43,707 nucleotides of DNA from Bacillota bacterium. GTDB lineage: Bacteria > Sysuimicrobiota > Sysuimicrobiia > Sysuimicrobiales > Segetimicrobiaceae. The stretch is taken from NCBI GenBank assembly GCA_021324975.1, contig JAJPIA010000032.1, positions 1 through 43,707 on the forward strand, in the 5' to 3' direction. Of the stretch, positions 31,425 to 39,818 are shown in pieces. The notes beneath the pieces are model-generated. The model had not been told where the DNA came from. It did no database searches and was given only the letters and a program-made list of their open reading frames with translations. Positions within the stretch are counted from its first letter, which is position 1, and every line of letters starts with the position of its first letter. A program made the translations under genes and the position numbers.

Positions 31425-32486
31425 GTGACGACACTGATCGATCTCGCCAGCGATACCCTGACGAGCCCCTCGGCGGGCATGCGGGCTTTCATGGCGCAGG
31501 CGCCGGTGGGCGACGAGCAGCGCCAGGAGGACCCCTCGGTCAATGCCCTGCAGGAGCGGGTCGCCGCGCTGCTCGGCAAAGAGGCCGCGTTGTATCTCCC
31601 GTCGGCGACCATGGCCAACGCTATCGCGGTCAAGACGCACACGCGGCCGGGCGACGAGGTGGTGTTGGAGCGGACCGCGCATATTGTCACGTCCGAGGCA
31701 GGCGGCACGGCACTGCTCTCCGGGGCGATGGTGTACGTCATCGACGGCGTCCGGGGTGTTTTTACCGAGCAGCAGGTGGTCGACGCCATCCGGCGGGACG
31801 ATCCCCACTGCGCGCGCACGCGACTCGTCTGCGTGGAGCAGACGTCGAACCAGGGTGGGGGTACCGTGTGGCCCGTCGCCCGCCTGCACGCGGTCGCGGA
31901 GGCCGCCCACCGGCACAGGTTGCGCACCCACATGGACGGCGCGCGCGTCATGAACGCCGCGGCCGCCTCCGGGATCCCGGCCGAGGAGCACGCGCGCGGG
32001 TACGATTCCGTGACGTTTTGCCTGACGAAAGGTTTGGGATGCCCGGTGGGGGCGCTGCTTGCCGGCGAGCGTGAGTTTATCACCGAAGCCCGGCGCTATA
32101 AGCACATGTTCGGCGGCGCCATGCGGCAGGCGGGGATCATCGCGGCGGCCGGGTTGTACGCGCTCGACCATAACGTCGAGCGGCTAACGCAGGATCACAC
32201 GCACGCCAAGATTCTGGCGCGAGGCCTGGCCGAGATCCCGGGCGTCGCCATCGACGTCGCGCACGTCGAGACCAACCTGGTCTTCTTCGACGTGGCGGGG
32301 ACGGGGCTCACGGCCAGGGAGGCCGTCGAGCGGCTCCTGGCCCGCGGGGTCCGTATGGGAGCGACCGGCCGGACGCGCATCCGTGCGGTCACGCACCTGG
32401 ATGTCTCGCAGCGGGACGTAGAACGGGCGGTCGAGATCGCGCACGAGGTGTGGGGGCGGGCGCGCGCCGGCGCCCCGGGCGAATAG
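31425..32486 (+). CDS. Threonine aldolase / beta-eliminating lyase family PLP enzyme
   Basis: 353 residues, fold type I. It starts DLASDTLTSPSAGMRAFMAQ, then VGDEQRQEDPSVNALQERVA, the family's 'VGD...EDP.V..LE' signature. LYLPSATMANAIAVKTHTRP near 60 and THMDGARVMNAAAASG (Asp binding the PLP nitrogen) near 173 follow. The Schiff-base Lys is in SVTFCLTKGLGCPVGALLAG near 200. It cleaves L-threonine or another beta-hydroxy amino acid to glycine and an aldehyde, or acts as a related lyase. GTG 31425 was preferred because GGGAGG lies five bases upstream; ATG 31404 is the alternative. It is preceded by a TATAAT box and followed by a large hairpin. Confidence 0.88.
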   Translation: MTTLIDLASDTLTSPSAGMRAFMAQAPVGDEQRQEDPSVNALQERVAALLGKEAALYLPSATMANAIAVKTHTRPGDEVVLERTAHIVTSEAGGTALLSGAMVYVIDGVRGVFTEQQVVDAIRRDDPHCARTRLVCVEQTSNQGGGTVWPVARLHAVAEAAHRHRLRTHMDGARVMNAAAASGIPAEEHARGYDSVTFCLTKGLGCPVGALLAGEREFITEARRYKHMFGGAMRQAGIIAAAGLYALDHNVERLTQDHTHAKILARGLAEIPGVAIDVAHVETNLVFFDVAGTGLTAREAVERLLARGVRMGATGRTRIRAVTHLDVSQRDVERAVEIAHEVWGRARAGAPGE

Positions 32487-32520
32487 GCCGCGGACGAAGG
32501 CGAGACGCTCACCAACGGCA

Positions 32521-32549
32521 GGACCGGGGGCGCCCCGCGCCCCCGGTCC
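32521..32549. terminator. Perfect 12-bp bidirectional hairpin
   Basis: GGACCGGGGGCG (32521-32532) and CGCCCCCGGTCC (32538-32549) pair exactly around CCCCG. It sits between the convergent stops of the threonine-aldolase-type gene (+) and the ferredoxin gene (-), so it probably terminates both. T-runs are lacking on both sides, typical of very GC-rich genomes. Confidence 0.7.
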
Positions 32550-32573
32550 CGTCATGCCGGCAACCCGTTCGGG

Positions 32574-32864
32574 TCAGACGTGCCCGTGCTTTGCTTGGAA
32601 TTCTTCCTTGCTCAATTTGTAGTGGTCCGCGCCCTCTTCGATGTACTTCTTGTACTGGTCCGGGACGTCGCCTTCCGCAAAGATCGCCGTCACCGGGCAC
32701 ACCGATTCGCAGGCGCCGCAGTCGATACACTCATCCGGATTGATGTACAGGTGGATCTCTCCCTGATCCTCGTCCGCCTTCGGATGGATGCAGTCGACGG
32801 GGCAGACCTCGACGCACGAGCGGTCCTTCGTCCCGATGCACGGCTCGGTGATCACATAGGTCAT
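32574..32864 (-). CDS. 7Fe/8Fe-type bacterial ferredoxin
   Basis: 96 residues, FdxA-like. The first half has ITEPCIGTKDRSCVEVCPVD, with Cys at 9, 17, 21 and 25 in the C-x7-C-x3-C-P spacing of the [3Fe-4S]-carrying site. The second half has INPDECIDCGACESVCPVTA, with four Cys for a [4Fe-4S] centre. The remaining tail (DQYKKYIEEGADHYKLSKEE) is like the long-chain C-terminal helix of this family. It is a low-potential cytosolic electron carrier and the likely partner of the Kor enzyme, by inference. ATG 32864 is preceded by AAGGAGG about seven bases upstream; the longer open frame is rejected. Confidence 0.93.
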   Translation of the reverse strand: MTYVITEPCIGTKDRSCVEVCPVDCIHPKADEDQGEIHLYINPDECIDCGACESVCPVTAIFAEGDVPDQYKKYIEEGADHYKLSKEEFQAKHGHV

Positions 32865-32913
32865 GCCGGCCTCCTTGGACACTGATCTCACGCGATACGA
32901 TTCCGCTGCCGCC

Positions 32914-32942
32914 ATTATACGCTAGCGCCCCGAGGATGTCCT
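32914..32942 (-). promoter_or_regulatory. Sigma-70-type promoter of the ferredoxin gene
   Basis: On the minus strand a perfect TATAAT (32919 to 32914) is preceded by AGGACA (32942 to 32937), 4/6 to TTGACA, with exactly 17 bases between. The predicted start site is near 32907, giving a leader of about 43 bases before the ferredoxin ATG. Confidence 0.7.
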
Positions 32943-33020
32943 CGTGTGCTCGGGCTGGCCGCGCGGCGACGGGCCCTGGGCCGGGGAATCTGTCGGCCGC
33001 GCGGCGTATGCTATGACGGC

Positions 33021-33686
33021 ATGCACTCTTCGGGACGCGCGATCGAGGCCGCCACGATCCCGCCGGAGGTCAGTGCCCTGTTGAGCGACCTCGGACGGTT
33101 TGGCGCGCACGTGCGGCGCACCTTGGCCGGCCGCACGCGCCGGCGGCGGAGTACCGCGCCCGGCGCGGCTCGGGCCGCCGTGCTCGTTCCGATCGTGCCG
33201 TCGGGCGCCGGCGCTGCGGTGCTCTTGACGAAGCGGACGGACACGGTGCTGTATCACCGCGGTCAGATCTCGTTCCCCGGCGGCCGCATCGAACCGGGCG
33301 AGACCCCGACCGATGCGGCGCTGCGCGAGACATTCGAGGAGATCGGCGTCCCGCCGGCCGACGTGGAGATCCTCGGACGGCTCGGCGACGAGACGATCCA
33401 GGCGTCCGGGTTCACCGTCACGCCGGTGGTGGGCGTTCTGGCCGCGCCGGGCCGGTTGCGATTGAGCGTGCGCGAGGTGCGCGCGGTCCTCCGCGTTCCG
33501 CTCTCCGTCTTCCTCGACCACCGGAACATTCGCAGCGAGGTCCGGGAGCGAGACGGGCGACCGCGGCGCGTGCGGGTCTACCAGATTGGCTCAGACGTTG
33601 TCTGGGGTGCCACGGCGCGCATCATCGCCAGGTTCCTGCACGCCGTGCTGGGGGCACCCCCGCGCCGCGTGGGGCAGGTCAGATAG
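33021..33686 (+). CDS. Nudix hydrolase, CoA-pyrophosphatase type
   Basis: 221 residues. The Nudix box is complete: GRIEPGETPTDAALRETFEE followed by IGV. Just upstream is LLTKRTDTVLYHRGQISFPG (about residue 75), the NudL/UPF0035 signature of CoA pyrophosphatases, which cleave CoA to 3',5'-ADP and phosphopantetheine. Residues before ~45 are Arg-rich and variable. ATG 33021 was chosen as the first Met giving a family-like length; the frame is open further upstream. It is followed 15 bases later by the metallophosphoesterase gene, a probable small operon. Substrate is inferred from the signature. Confidence 0.85.
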   Translation: MHSSGRAIEAATIPPEVSALLSDLGRFGAHVRRTLAGRTRRRRSTAPGAARAAVLVPIVPSGAGAAVLLTKRTDTVLYHRGQISFPGGRIEPGETPTDAALRETFEEIGVPPADVEILGRLGDETIQASGFTVTPVVGVLAAPGRLRLSVREVRAVLRVPLSVFLDHRNIRSEVRERDGRPRRVRVYQIGSDVVWGATARIIARFLHAVLGAPPRRVGQVR

Positions 33687-33701
33687 GCGGAGGCGGATCG
33701 G

Positions 33702-34415
33702 ATGCGCGTTGCGATCCTGTCGGATGTTCATGGTAACGTCCGCGCGCTGGAGAGCGTTCTTGCCGACGTGCGATCCCGGGTCCCGTTCGACGCGATCGTC
33801 AACGCCGGCGATCTCGCCTTCGGCGGCCCGTGGCCGCGCGAGGCCCTGGAGATGCTTAGGGGCTTCGGGTGGCCTACGATTGTAGGGAATACCGATCAGT
33901 GGCTTGCCGGTGAGATCCCCGGGGTCGAGACACCGCCGGCGCTCGCCGGGGTTCGGGAGTGGGTCCGCCGCCGCGTACGGGAAGACGACCTGGATTACCT
34001 GCGCGCGCTGCCGACGGCCCACCGGATCGAGCCGGCCGGCGGGCCGGCCCTCGTGGTGGTCCACGCCACGCCGATGAGCACCACCGACACTGTCGATCCG
34101 GACGCCCCGGCAGCCACGCTGTCCACGATGCTCGAGCAGGCGCACACGCGCTATCTGGCATACGGCCACATTCACCGGCCCTACGTGCGCGACGTCGCGG
34201 GCGGAATGGTCTTTAACGTGGGGAGCGTCGGCCTGCCGTTCGACGGAATCGCGCAGCCCGCCTGGGCGGCGTGTACGCTGGCCGGAGGGCGCTGGAGCGC
34301 CGAGATCGTGCGCGTCCCGTACGACCACGAGGCGGTCGCCCGCGACTTCGCGGCGAGCGACCATCCGCTCGGCGAATTGTTCGCCCGTCGGGTTCGGACC
34401 GCACGGATGGACTGA
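33702..34415 (+). CDS. Metallophosphoesterase (YfcE/MJ0936-like)
   Basis: 237 residues, calcineurin-like fold. Metal ligands: MRVAILSDVHGNVRALE (D-x-H, residues 8-10), FDAIVNAGDLAFGGP (GD, ~36), PTIVGNTDQWLA (GNxD, Asp where many family members have GNHD), VVVHATPMSTTDT (~124) and YLAYGHIHRPYVRD (GHxH). It hydrolyses phosphomonoesters or phosphodiesters with two metals; the substrate is unknown. Its stop is seven bases before the PHP phosphatase gene, so the Nudix, this gene and PHP form one operon-like run. Confidence 0.88.
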   Translation: MRVAILSDVHGNVRALESVLADVRSRVPFDAIVNAGDLAFGGPWPREALEMLRGFGWPTIVGNTDQWLAGEIPGVETPPALAGVREWVRRRVREDDLDYLRALPTAHRIEPAGGPALVVVHATPMSTTDTVDPDAPAATLSTMLEQAHTRYLAYGHIHRPYVRDVAGGMVFNVGSVGLPFDGIAQPAWAACTLAGGRWSAEIVRVPYDHEAVARDFAASDHPLGELFARRVRTARMD

Positions 34416-34422
34416 CCGGCGC

Positions 34423-35268
34423 ATGGTACGGGCGGACTATCACATGCATCTCGAGCGCGGACCGTGGACGCTCGAGTGGCTCGGCCGGTTCGTGGCCCGG
34501 GCACGTGCCGCGGGCTTGACGGAGATCGGCTTCAGCGAGCATCCGCACCGGTTCCAGGAATGCCGAAAAATGTACCCTCCGCGCGACCTCGTGGAGGGCT
34601 GGGTCGATCAACAGTGCACGGAGAGCCTCCACAGCTACATCCGGCTCATCGAGGACGCGCGCCGTGTCGGCCTGCCCGTCAAAATCGGGTTGGAGTGGGA
34701 CTACCTCCCCGGCTACGAGGCGGAGGTCGAGCGGCTGCTCGGCACGTACCCATGGGACTTCGCCATCGGCTCGGTCCACTGGCTGCCGCCCGAGGACCGG
34801 GGCGGCGTGTGGTGGGGGTTCGACAACCTGAGCCGCGCCGATGAGTGGGAGCGGCGCGACGTACTGGCCGCATACCGCCGGTACTTCCGGCTGATCGCGC
34901 AGGCGGCGGAGACGCGGTTCTTCGATTTTATCGGCCACCCCGACGTCATCAAGGTCTGCGGGTACCGCCCGGCGGCCGACCTCGCCGAGCTCTACGATGC
35001 CGCCGCGGAGGCGATGGCACGATCCGGGGTCTGCGCCGAGATGAATACGGCGGGCTGGCGCAAGCCGGTCGGTGAGGTGTATCCCGCCCCGGGGATGCTC
35101 CGCGCGTGCCGGCGCGCCGGCGTGCCAACGCTCATCAACTCGGACGCGCACGTTCCGGAGGACGTCGGCCGCGACTTCGCGCGCGCCGCGGCGATCGCCC
35201 GCGACGCCGGCTACGATGAGGTGGCGACGTTCGCCGGCCGGGTGCGGGTGATGACGCCGCTCGCGTGA
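34423..35268 (+). CDS. PHP-family histidinol-phosphatase-type phosphatase
   Basis: 281 residues of the PHP superfamily, HisK-like. Metal-binding motifs: VRADYHMHLERGPWTL (H-x-H, residues 7-9), EIGFSEHPHRFQEC (~38), KIGLEWDYLPGYEAEVERLL (Glu, ~87), FIGHPDVIKVCGY (His, ~170) and LINSDAHVPEDVGRDFARA (D-x-H near the C-terminus). It probably dephosphorylates L-histidinol phosphate or another small phosphate ester in the cytosol. No other his genes are present. ATG is seven bases after the metallophosphoesterase stop, consistent with co-transcription. Confidence 0.85.
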   Translation: MVRADYHMHLERGPWTLEWLGRFVARARAAGLTEIGFSEHPHRFQECRKMYPPRDLVEGWVDQQCTESLHSYIRLIEDARRVGLPVKIGLEWDYLPGYEAEVERLLGTYPWDFAIGSVHWLPPEDRGGVWWGFDNLSRADEWERRDVLAAYRRYFRLIAQAAETRFFDFIGHPDVIKVCGYRPAADLAELYDAAAEAMARSGVCAEMNTAGWRKPVGEVYPAPGMLRACRRAGVPTLINSDAHVPEDVGRDFARAAAIARDAGYDEVATFAGRVRVMTPLA

Positions 35269-35304
35269 GGCGCCGGCGCGGGAAGCCGCCCCCGGCCGCG
35301 GTCG

Positions 35305-35334
35305 TTGACAGTCATTGGACCCGTTTGCGATTAT
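35305..35334 (+). promoter_or_regulatory. Probable promoter of the nuo operon
   Basis: A perfect -35 TTGACA (35305-35310) is followed after 18 bases by GATTAT (35329-35334), 4/6 to TATAAT. The predicted start site near 35341 would leave a leader of about 100 bases before nuoA. The region sits between the PHP gene and nuoA, exactly where the operon must start. Confidence 0.65.
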
Positions 35335-35438
35335 GACATTGGTGCATTGAGGGATTCGAGCACACACGTACCGGCGCGTCGCTGGCGCGAAGCCGCGGGC
35401 GCCGCGGTCATGTGTGGGCGTTGTTTGAGAGGGTGTCG

Positions 35439-35792
35439 ATGTCGGGATATGTCCCCGTGCTGGTGCACCTCATTCTCGCGGTGCTCCTGGCGTGCACCGT
35501 GCTCGGTCTGCACCTGCTCGTCGGGCCACGGCACCCCACGCTCGAGAAGTCTCTTCCGTACGAGTCCGGCGTGTGGCCCGTGGGCAGCGCGCGCGAGCGG
35601 GTTCCCGTTTACTACTACCTCATCGCCATGCTCTTCATTTTGTTCGACGTAGAGATTGTGTTCATCTATCCCTGGGCTGTGCTCGTACGCGAGCTCGGGC
35701 GCACGGGCCTCGGCGAGATGTTCGGCTTCCTGGCTGTGCTCGTCCTGGGCTACGTGTATGTTCTCCGTCGAGGGGCGCTGCAATGGGAGTGA
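35439..35792 (+). CDS. nuoA: NADH-quinone oxidoreductase subunit A
   Basis: 117 residues, three transmembrane helices: [40 protein letters not shown], and [40 protein letters not shown] and [13 protein letters not shown] are the conserved NuoA parts. It is a membrane-arm subunit near the quinone site of complex I. ATG 35439 follows GAGAGGG; the GTG 27 bases upstream adds unsupported residues. It overlaps nuoB by ten bases. Confidence 0.93.
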   Translation: MSGYVPVLVHLILAVLLACTVLGLHLLVGPRHPTLEKSLPYESGVWPVGSARERVPVYYYLIAMLFILFDVEIVFIYPWAVLVRELGRTGLGEMFGFLAVLVLGYVYVLRRGALQWE

Positions 35793-36280
35793 TCCGGTCC
35801 GAGCAGGACCTCGAACGCAACGTGCTGACGACGACCCTGGAGCGGCTCATCGCTTGGGGGCGCGGAAACTCCGTGTGGCCCGCGCAGTTCGGCCTGGCGT
35901 GCTGCGCGATCGAGATGATGTGCGCCGCCGGACCCCGGTTCGACATCTCTCGCTTCGGTTCTGAGCTGTTTCGGGCGTCCCCGCGGCAGTCGGACCTGAT
36001 GATCGTGGCCGGGCGCGTGAGCCAGAAGATGGCGCCGGTGTTGCGTCACATCTACGACCAGATGCTCGATCCGAAGTGGGTCATCTCGATGGGCGACTGC
36101 GCCAGCACGGGGGGCCTGTACAACAACTACGCCGTGGTGCAGGGCGTCGACAAGATCGTGCCGGTCGACGTGTACGTCGCCGGCTGTCCGCCGCGTCCCG
36201 AAGCGCTGCTGCACGGCCTGCAACTGCTCCAACGCAAGATCCAGACGCGCCAGACGGCCGCCGCCACGCGCGCGACCTAG
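35783..36280 (+). CDS. nuoB: NADH-quinone oxidoreductase subunit B
   Basis: 165 residues carrying the N2 [4Fe-4S] cluster, the last centre before quinone. Ligands: the tandem pair in [20 protein letters not shown] (~36), [16 protein letters not shown] (~105) and [15 protein letters not shown] (~135). It lies in the peripheral arm on the membrane interface with NuoD. The start ATG overlaps the nuoA end. It contains all four expected cysteines, so N2 should be intact. Confidence 0.95.
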   Translation: MGVIRSEQDLERNVLTTTLERLIAWGRGNSVWPAQFGLACCAIEMMCAAGPRFDISRFGSELFRASPRQSDLMIVAGRVSQKMAPVLRHIYDQMLDPKWVISMGDCASTGGLYNNYAVVQGVDKIVPVDVYVAGCPPRPEALLHGLQLLQRKIQTRQTAAATRAT

Positions 36281-36292
36281 CCGGGACCGTTG

Positions 36293-36847
36293 GTGGACGA
36301 GACGTCGATTCTCGACCGGCTGCGTCCGCACGTGCCGTGGGACCGCGTGAGCGCGTCCGAAGAACGGGGCGGCGCGATCGTGCGGGTGCCGCCGGACGCG
36401 CTGCTCGAGGTGCTCCGGGCCGCGCGCGACCGGCTGGGCCTCGACACGTGCGCGGACATCACCGCGTGGGACCGGCTGCCGCGCGAGCCGCGGTTCGAGA
36501 TCGTCTATATTCTGGGACGCGCCGGCACCGGCGATCGTCTGATGGTCCGCACTCTGGCCGATGGGGAGCCGCCGCGCGTTCCGAGCGCGACCGATATCTA
36601 TCGCGGCGCCGGATTCCCGGAGCGCGAGGTCTACGATATGTTCGGGGTCGTCTTCGACGGGCACCCGGACCTGCGCCGCATCCTGATGCCGGACGAGTGG
36701 GAAGGCCATCCACTGCGGCGCGATTTCTCGCTGTTCGAGGAGCCGGTGGAGTTCATCGGGCACACGCCCAAGGTGCCGAGTGAGATCATTCCGTACTTCC
36801 CGCCGGGGAGCCCATCGGGGTCCGGCGGGGAGCCCCCGCCCCGGTGA
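36293..36847 (+). CDS. nuoC: NADH-quinone oxidoreductase subunit C
   Basis: 184 residues (30-kDa subunit). Conserved parts are FEIVYILGRAGTGDRLMVRT, VPSATDIYRGAGFPEREVYD, MFGVVFDGHPDLRRILMPDE and WEGHPLRRDFSL. The last part carries the family signature of residues packing on NuoD. The C-terminus ends in a Gly/Pro-rich tail. GTG 36293 or TTG 36290 are adjacent possible starts; neither has a strong ribosome site. The stop overlaps nuoD by four bases (GTGA). It is separate from nuoD, not fused as in E. coli. Confidence 0.92.
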   Translation: MDETSILDRLRPHVPWDRVSASEERGGAIVRVPPDALLEVLRAARDRLGLDTCADITAWDRLPREPRFEIVYILGRAGTGDRLMVRTLADGEPPRVPSATDIYRGAGFPEREVYDMFGVVFDGHPDLRRILMPDEWEGHPLRRDFSLFEEPVEFIGHTPKVPSEIIPYFPPGSPSGSGGEPPPR

Positions 36848-38025
36848 CGGTGGTGGCGACGACCGAGACGCTCACGCTCAACATGGGCCCGCAGCACCCC
36901 AGCACGCACGGGGTGCTGCGCTTGGTGCTCGAGCTGGAGGGCGAGGTCGTTCGGAAATGCACGCCTGTGATGGGCTATCTCCACACGGGCATCGAGAAAG
37001 AGATGGAAACGCGCACCTACCACCAGAACGTCACATTGGTGGACCGGATCGAGTATCTCGCGAACTACAACGAGGAGATGGCCTTCTATCAATCCGTGGA
37101 GCGCCTCTTCGGGCTCGAGCCGCCGCCGCGCGCGCGGTACATCCGCGTCCTCATGTGCGAGATGAACCGCATCGCGAGCCACCTGATGTATCTCGGCGCC
37201 GGCGCCATGGATCTGAACGTCAGCAGCGTCTTTTTGTACTGCCTGCAGGACCGCGAGAAGTTCCTGGATCTCTCCGAGATGGTATCGGGGCAGCGCATGA
37301 TGCCGGGGTACTTCCGCGTCGGAGGCGTCGCCGATGACCTGCCGGAGGGATTCGTGGCCGCGTCGCGCGTGTGGCTCGACGAGATGGCGGGCAGGATCGA
37401 CGAGTACGACCGCCTGCTCACGGACAACTTGATCTGGCGGGAGCGCCTCGAGGGCGTCGCGCTGCTGTCCGCCGAGGACGCGATCGCACTCGGCGGCACC
37501 GGCCCCGTGCTTCGCGGCTCCGGGATCGCGCACGATCTTCGCAAGGTGCTGCCGTACGGCGGGTACGAGGAGTTCGACTTCGACGTACCCGTGGAGCGCG
37601 GATGCGATGCGTTCGCCCGCTACCGGGTCCGCATGGAGGAGATGCGTCAGGCCCGGCGCATTGCGCTGCAGGCCTTGGACCGCCTGCCGGACGGGCCCGT
37701 GATCGTCGCCGACCGCAAGGTCGCGCTGCCGCCGCGCGCCGAGCTGGCCCGCAGCATGGAGGCGGTGATCCATCAATTCAAGCTCGTCAGCGAAGGGATG
37801 CACCCGCCTGCCGGCGAGACCTACGTGGCCACGGAATCCCCGCGCGGTGAAAAAGGCTACTTCGTCGTGAGCGACGGGAGCAACCGCCCCGTGCGCGTGC
37901 ACGTCCGCGCGCCGAGCTTCTATAACCTGCAGACCCTGCCGGCGATGGTCGAGGGCCGGCCGCTCGCGGACGTGGTCGTCGCGGTTGCGAGCATCGACAT
38001 CGTCCTGGGAGACGTGGACCGGTGA
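36844..38025 (+). CDS. nuoD: NADH-quinone oxidoreductase subunit D
   Basis: 393 residues (49-kDa subunit, related to [NiFe]-hydrogenase large chains). The quinone cavity is formed here: MGPQHPSTHGVLRLVLELEG (His-containing loop, ~14-33), GYLHTGIEKEMETRTYHQNV, YIRVLMCEMNRIASHLMYLG and RMMPGYFRVGGVADDLPEGF. The C-terminal SFYNLQTLPAMVEGRPLADV and final GDVDR are typical. The GTG start overlaps nuoC and the stop overlaps nuoE (both GTGA). Confidence 0.95.
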   Translation: MTVVATTETLTLNMGPQHPSTHGVLRLVLELEGEVVRKCTPVMGYLHTGIEKEMETRTYHQNVTLVDRIEYLANYNEEMAFYQSVERLFGLEPPPRARYIRVLMCEMNRIASHLMYLGAGAMDLNVSSVFLYCLQDREKFLDLSEMVSGQRMMPGYFRVGGVADDLPEGFVAASRVWLDEMAGRIDEYDRLLTDNLIWRERLEGVALLSAEDAIALGGTGPVLRGSGIAHDLRKVLPYGGYEEFDFDVPVERGCDAFARYRVRMEEMRQARRIALQALDRLPDGPVIVADRKVALPPRAELARSMEAVIHQFKLVSEGMHPPAGETYVATESPRGEKGYFVVSDGSNRPVRVHVRAPSFYNLQTLPAMVEGRPLADVVVAVASIDIVLGDVDR

Positions 38026-38498
38026 GCGGGCGGGTGCTGTCGGACGCGACGCTCAGCGAGATCGCGCGCCTGCGCGACGCCTATCCGCAGGCGGAGTCGG
38101 CCCTGCTGCCGGCGCTGCACGCGGCGCAGGACCAGGTGGGGTACCTCAGCCCGGAGGCCATTGCCGACGTCGCCGAGGCGCTCGGCCTGGCCGAGACCGA
38201 GGTGACGTCTGTCGCGAGCTACTACAGCATGTTCTTCCTCACGCCGGTGGGACGGCACAAGATCCGCGTCTGCACGAACCTCTCGTGCTATCTCAACGGC
38301 GCCGAGGAGGTGCTCCACCGATTGTGCGAGCGGCTCGGCGTGTCGCCCGGGGAGACCACGGCGGATGGACGCATCCTCCTCGAGGCGGTCGAGTGCCTCG
38401 GCGCGTGCGAGGAAGCCCCCGTCGTGCTGGCGGACACGACGCGCCACGCACGCGTCACGGCCGCCGCAGCCGACGACCTGCTCGGGGGGGTCCGCTGA
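38022..38498 (+). CDS. nuoE: NADH-quinone oxidoreductase subunit E
   Basis: 158 residues (24-kDa thioredoxin-like subunit) holding the [2Fe-2S] N1a cluster. Ligands: IRVCTNLSCYLNGAEEVLHR (two Cys) and LLEAVECLGACEEAPVVLAD (two Cys). The N-terminal helix bundle region ALHAAQDQVGYLSPEAIADV matches. It docks on NuoF. GTG start by 4-base overlap with nuoD; the stop shares one base with the nuoF start (TGATG). Confidence 0.94.
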   Translation: MSGRVLSDATLSEIARLRDAYPQAESALLPALHAAQDQVGYLSPEAIADVAEALGLAETEVTSVASYYSMFFLTPVGRHKIRVCTNLSCYLNGAEEVLHRLCERLGVSPGETTADGRILLEAVECLGACEEAPVVLADTTRHARVTAAAADDLLGGVR

Positions 38499-39784
38499 TG
38501 CCCGAGCTGCTCCTCATGAAGTATGCGGGACAGCCCGGGCGCGACGCGGTGGAGGAGTACGTGCGGACGGGCGGGTACGAGGCGGCGACGCGCGCCCTCA
38601 AAGAGCTCACGCCGGACGATCTCGTGGCGATGGTCGAGGCGTCGGGCCTGCGCGGCCGAGGCGGCGCCGGCTTTCCGACCGGCCGCAAATGGCGGTTGAC
38701 GCCGAAGCGCGAGGGGGACGTGCGCTACCTGGTCGTCAACGCCGATGAGGGCGAGCCCGGGACATTCAAGGACCGCACGCTCATCGAGGGCGATCCGCAC
38801 CAGATCCTCGAGGGCGTGCTGATCGCGTCGTACGCGAACCAGGTACACCGTGCGTTTATCTACGTCCGCGGCGAGATGTTCCTGGGGTATGAACGCCTGC
38901 GCCGCGCCCTCGAGGGCGCCTACGCCCGAGGGTTCTTTGGCAGGAACATCCTCGGGACGGGCTTCGATCTCGACGTCACGCTTCATCGCGGCGCGGGCTC
39001 CTACGAGTGCGGGGAAGAGACCGCGTTGCTGGAGAGCCTCGAAGGGCGCCGTGGCGAGCCGCGCGTCAAGCCACCGTACTACCCGGCGGTGAAAGGACTG
39101 TACGGCCGGCCGACCGTGCTCAACAACGCGGAGACGTTGGCGCACATCCCGCACATCGTGCGCCTCGGGGCCGACGGCTACAAAGCGTACGGTCCGCCGA
39201 TCCTGTACTCGGTGTCGGGCCACGTCACCCGCCCGGGCGTCAAGGAGCTGCCGATCGGGACGCCCCTCCGGGAGATCATCTTCGAGCACGCGGGCGGGCT
39301 GCGGCCCGGCCGCACCTTCAAGGCGGTCTTCCCCGGCGGATCGTCCGCGGCGATCCTGACCGCGGAGCATCTGGACACGCCGGCGGACTTTGACTCGCTG
39401 GCGAAGCTCGGCTCGATGCTCGGCTCGAGCGCGATCATCGTGATGGACGATACGACCTGCATCCCGGCCGTGATGCGGCGGACGGTCGAATTCTACCGCG
39501 ACGAGTCCTGCGGCAAGTGCACCCCCTGCCGCGAGGGCACGATCTGGCTCAGCCAGATCCTCGACCGGATCCTCGAGGGCCACGGCCGCATGGAGGATCT
39601 CGAGCTGATGGACGGCATCGCGCAGCAGATGACGGGCATCTGCCTGTGCGCGCTGGGCGAGAGCGTGCCTCCCCCGCTGCGTGCCTCGCTCAAGTACTTC
39701 CGCGACGAGTTCCTGCATCACATCCGCGCCGGATCATGCGATGTCGTGCGCACCCCGGTGGCGGCCGGTGGAGCGCGGGGATGA
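38498..39784 (+). CDS. nuoF: NADH-quinone oxidoreductase subunit F
   Basis: 428 residues (51-kDa subunit), the NADH-oxidising unit with FMN and N3. FMN/NADH loop: [18 protein letters not shown] (~50), [40 protein letters not shown]3 [4Fe-4S] ligands: [14 protein letters not shown] (three Cys) and [11 protein letters not shown]. The presence of this subunit together with NuoE and NuoG means a complete NADH-accepting arm rather than the shorter ferredoxin-only type. Confidence 0.96.
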   Translation: MPELLLMKYAGQPGRDAVEEYVRTGGYEAATRALKELTPDDLVAMVEASGLRGRGGAGFPTGRKWRLTPKREGDVRYLVVNADEGEPGTFKDRTLIEGDPHQILEGVLIASYANQVHRAFIYVRGEMFLGYERLRRALEGAYARGFFGRNILGTGFDLDVTLHRGAGSYECGEETALLESLEGRRGEPRVKPPYYPAVKGLYGRPTVLNNAETLAHIPHIVRLGADGYKAYGPPILYSVSGHVTRPGVKELPIGTPLREIIFEHAGGLRPGRTFKAVFPGGSSAAILTAEHLDTPADFDSLAKLGSMLGSSAIIVMDDTTCIPAVMRRTVEFYRDESCGKCTPCREGTIWLSQILDRILEGHGRMEDLELMDGIAQQMTGICLCALGESVPPPLRASLKYFRDEFLHHIRAGSCDVVRTPVAAGGARG

Positions 39785-39818
39785 CCCGCGAGGAGCCGGA
39801 TCGAGAGGAGCAGGAGCG

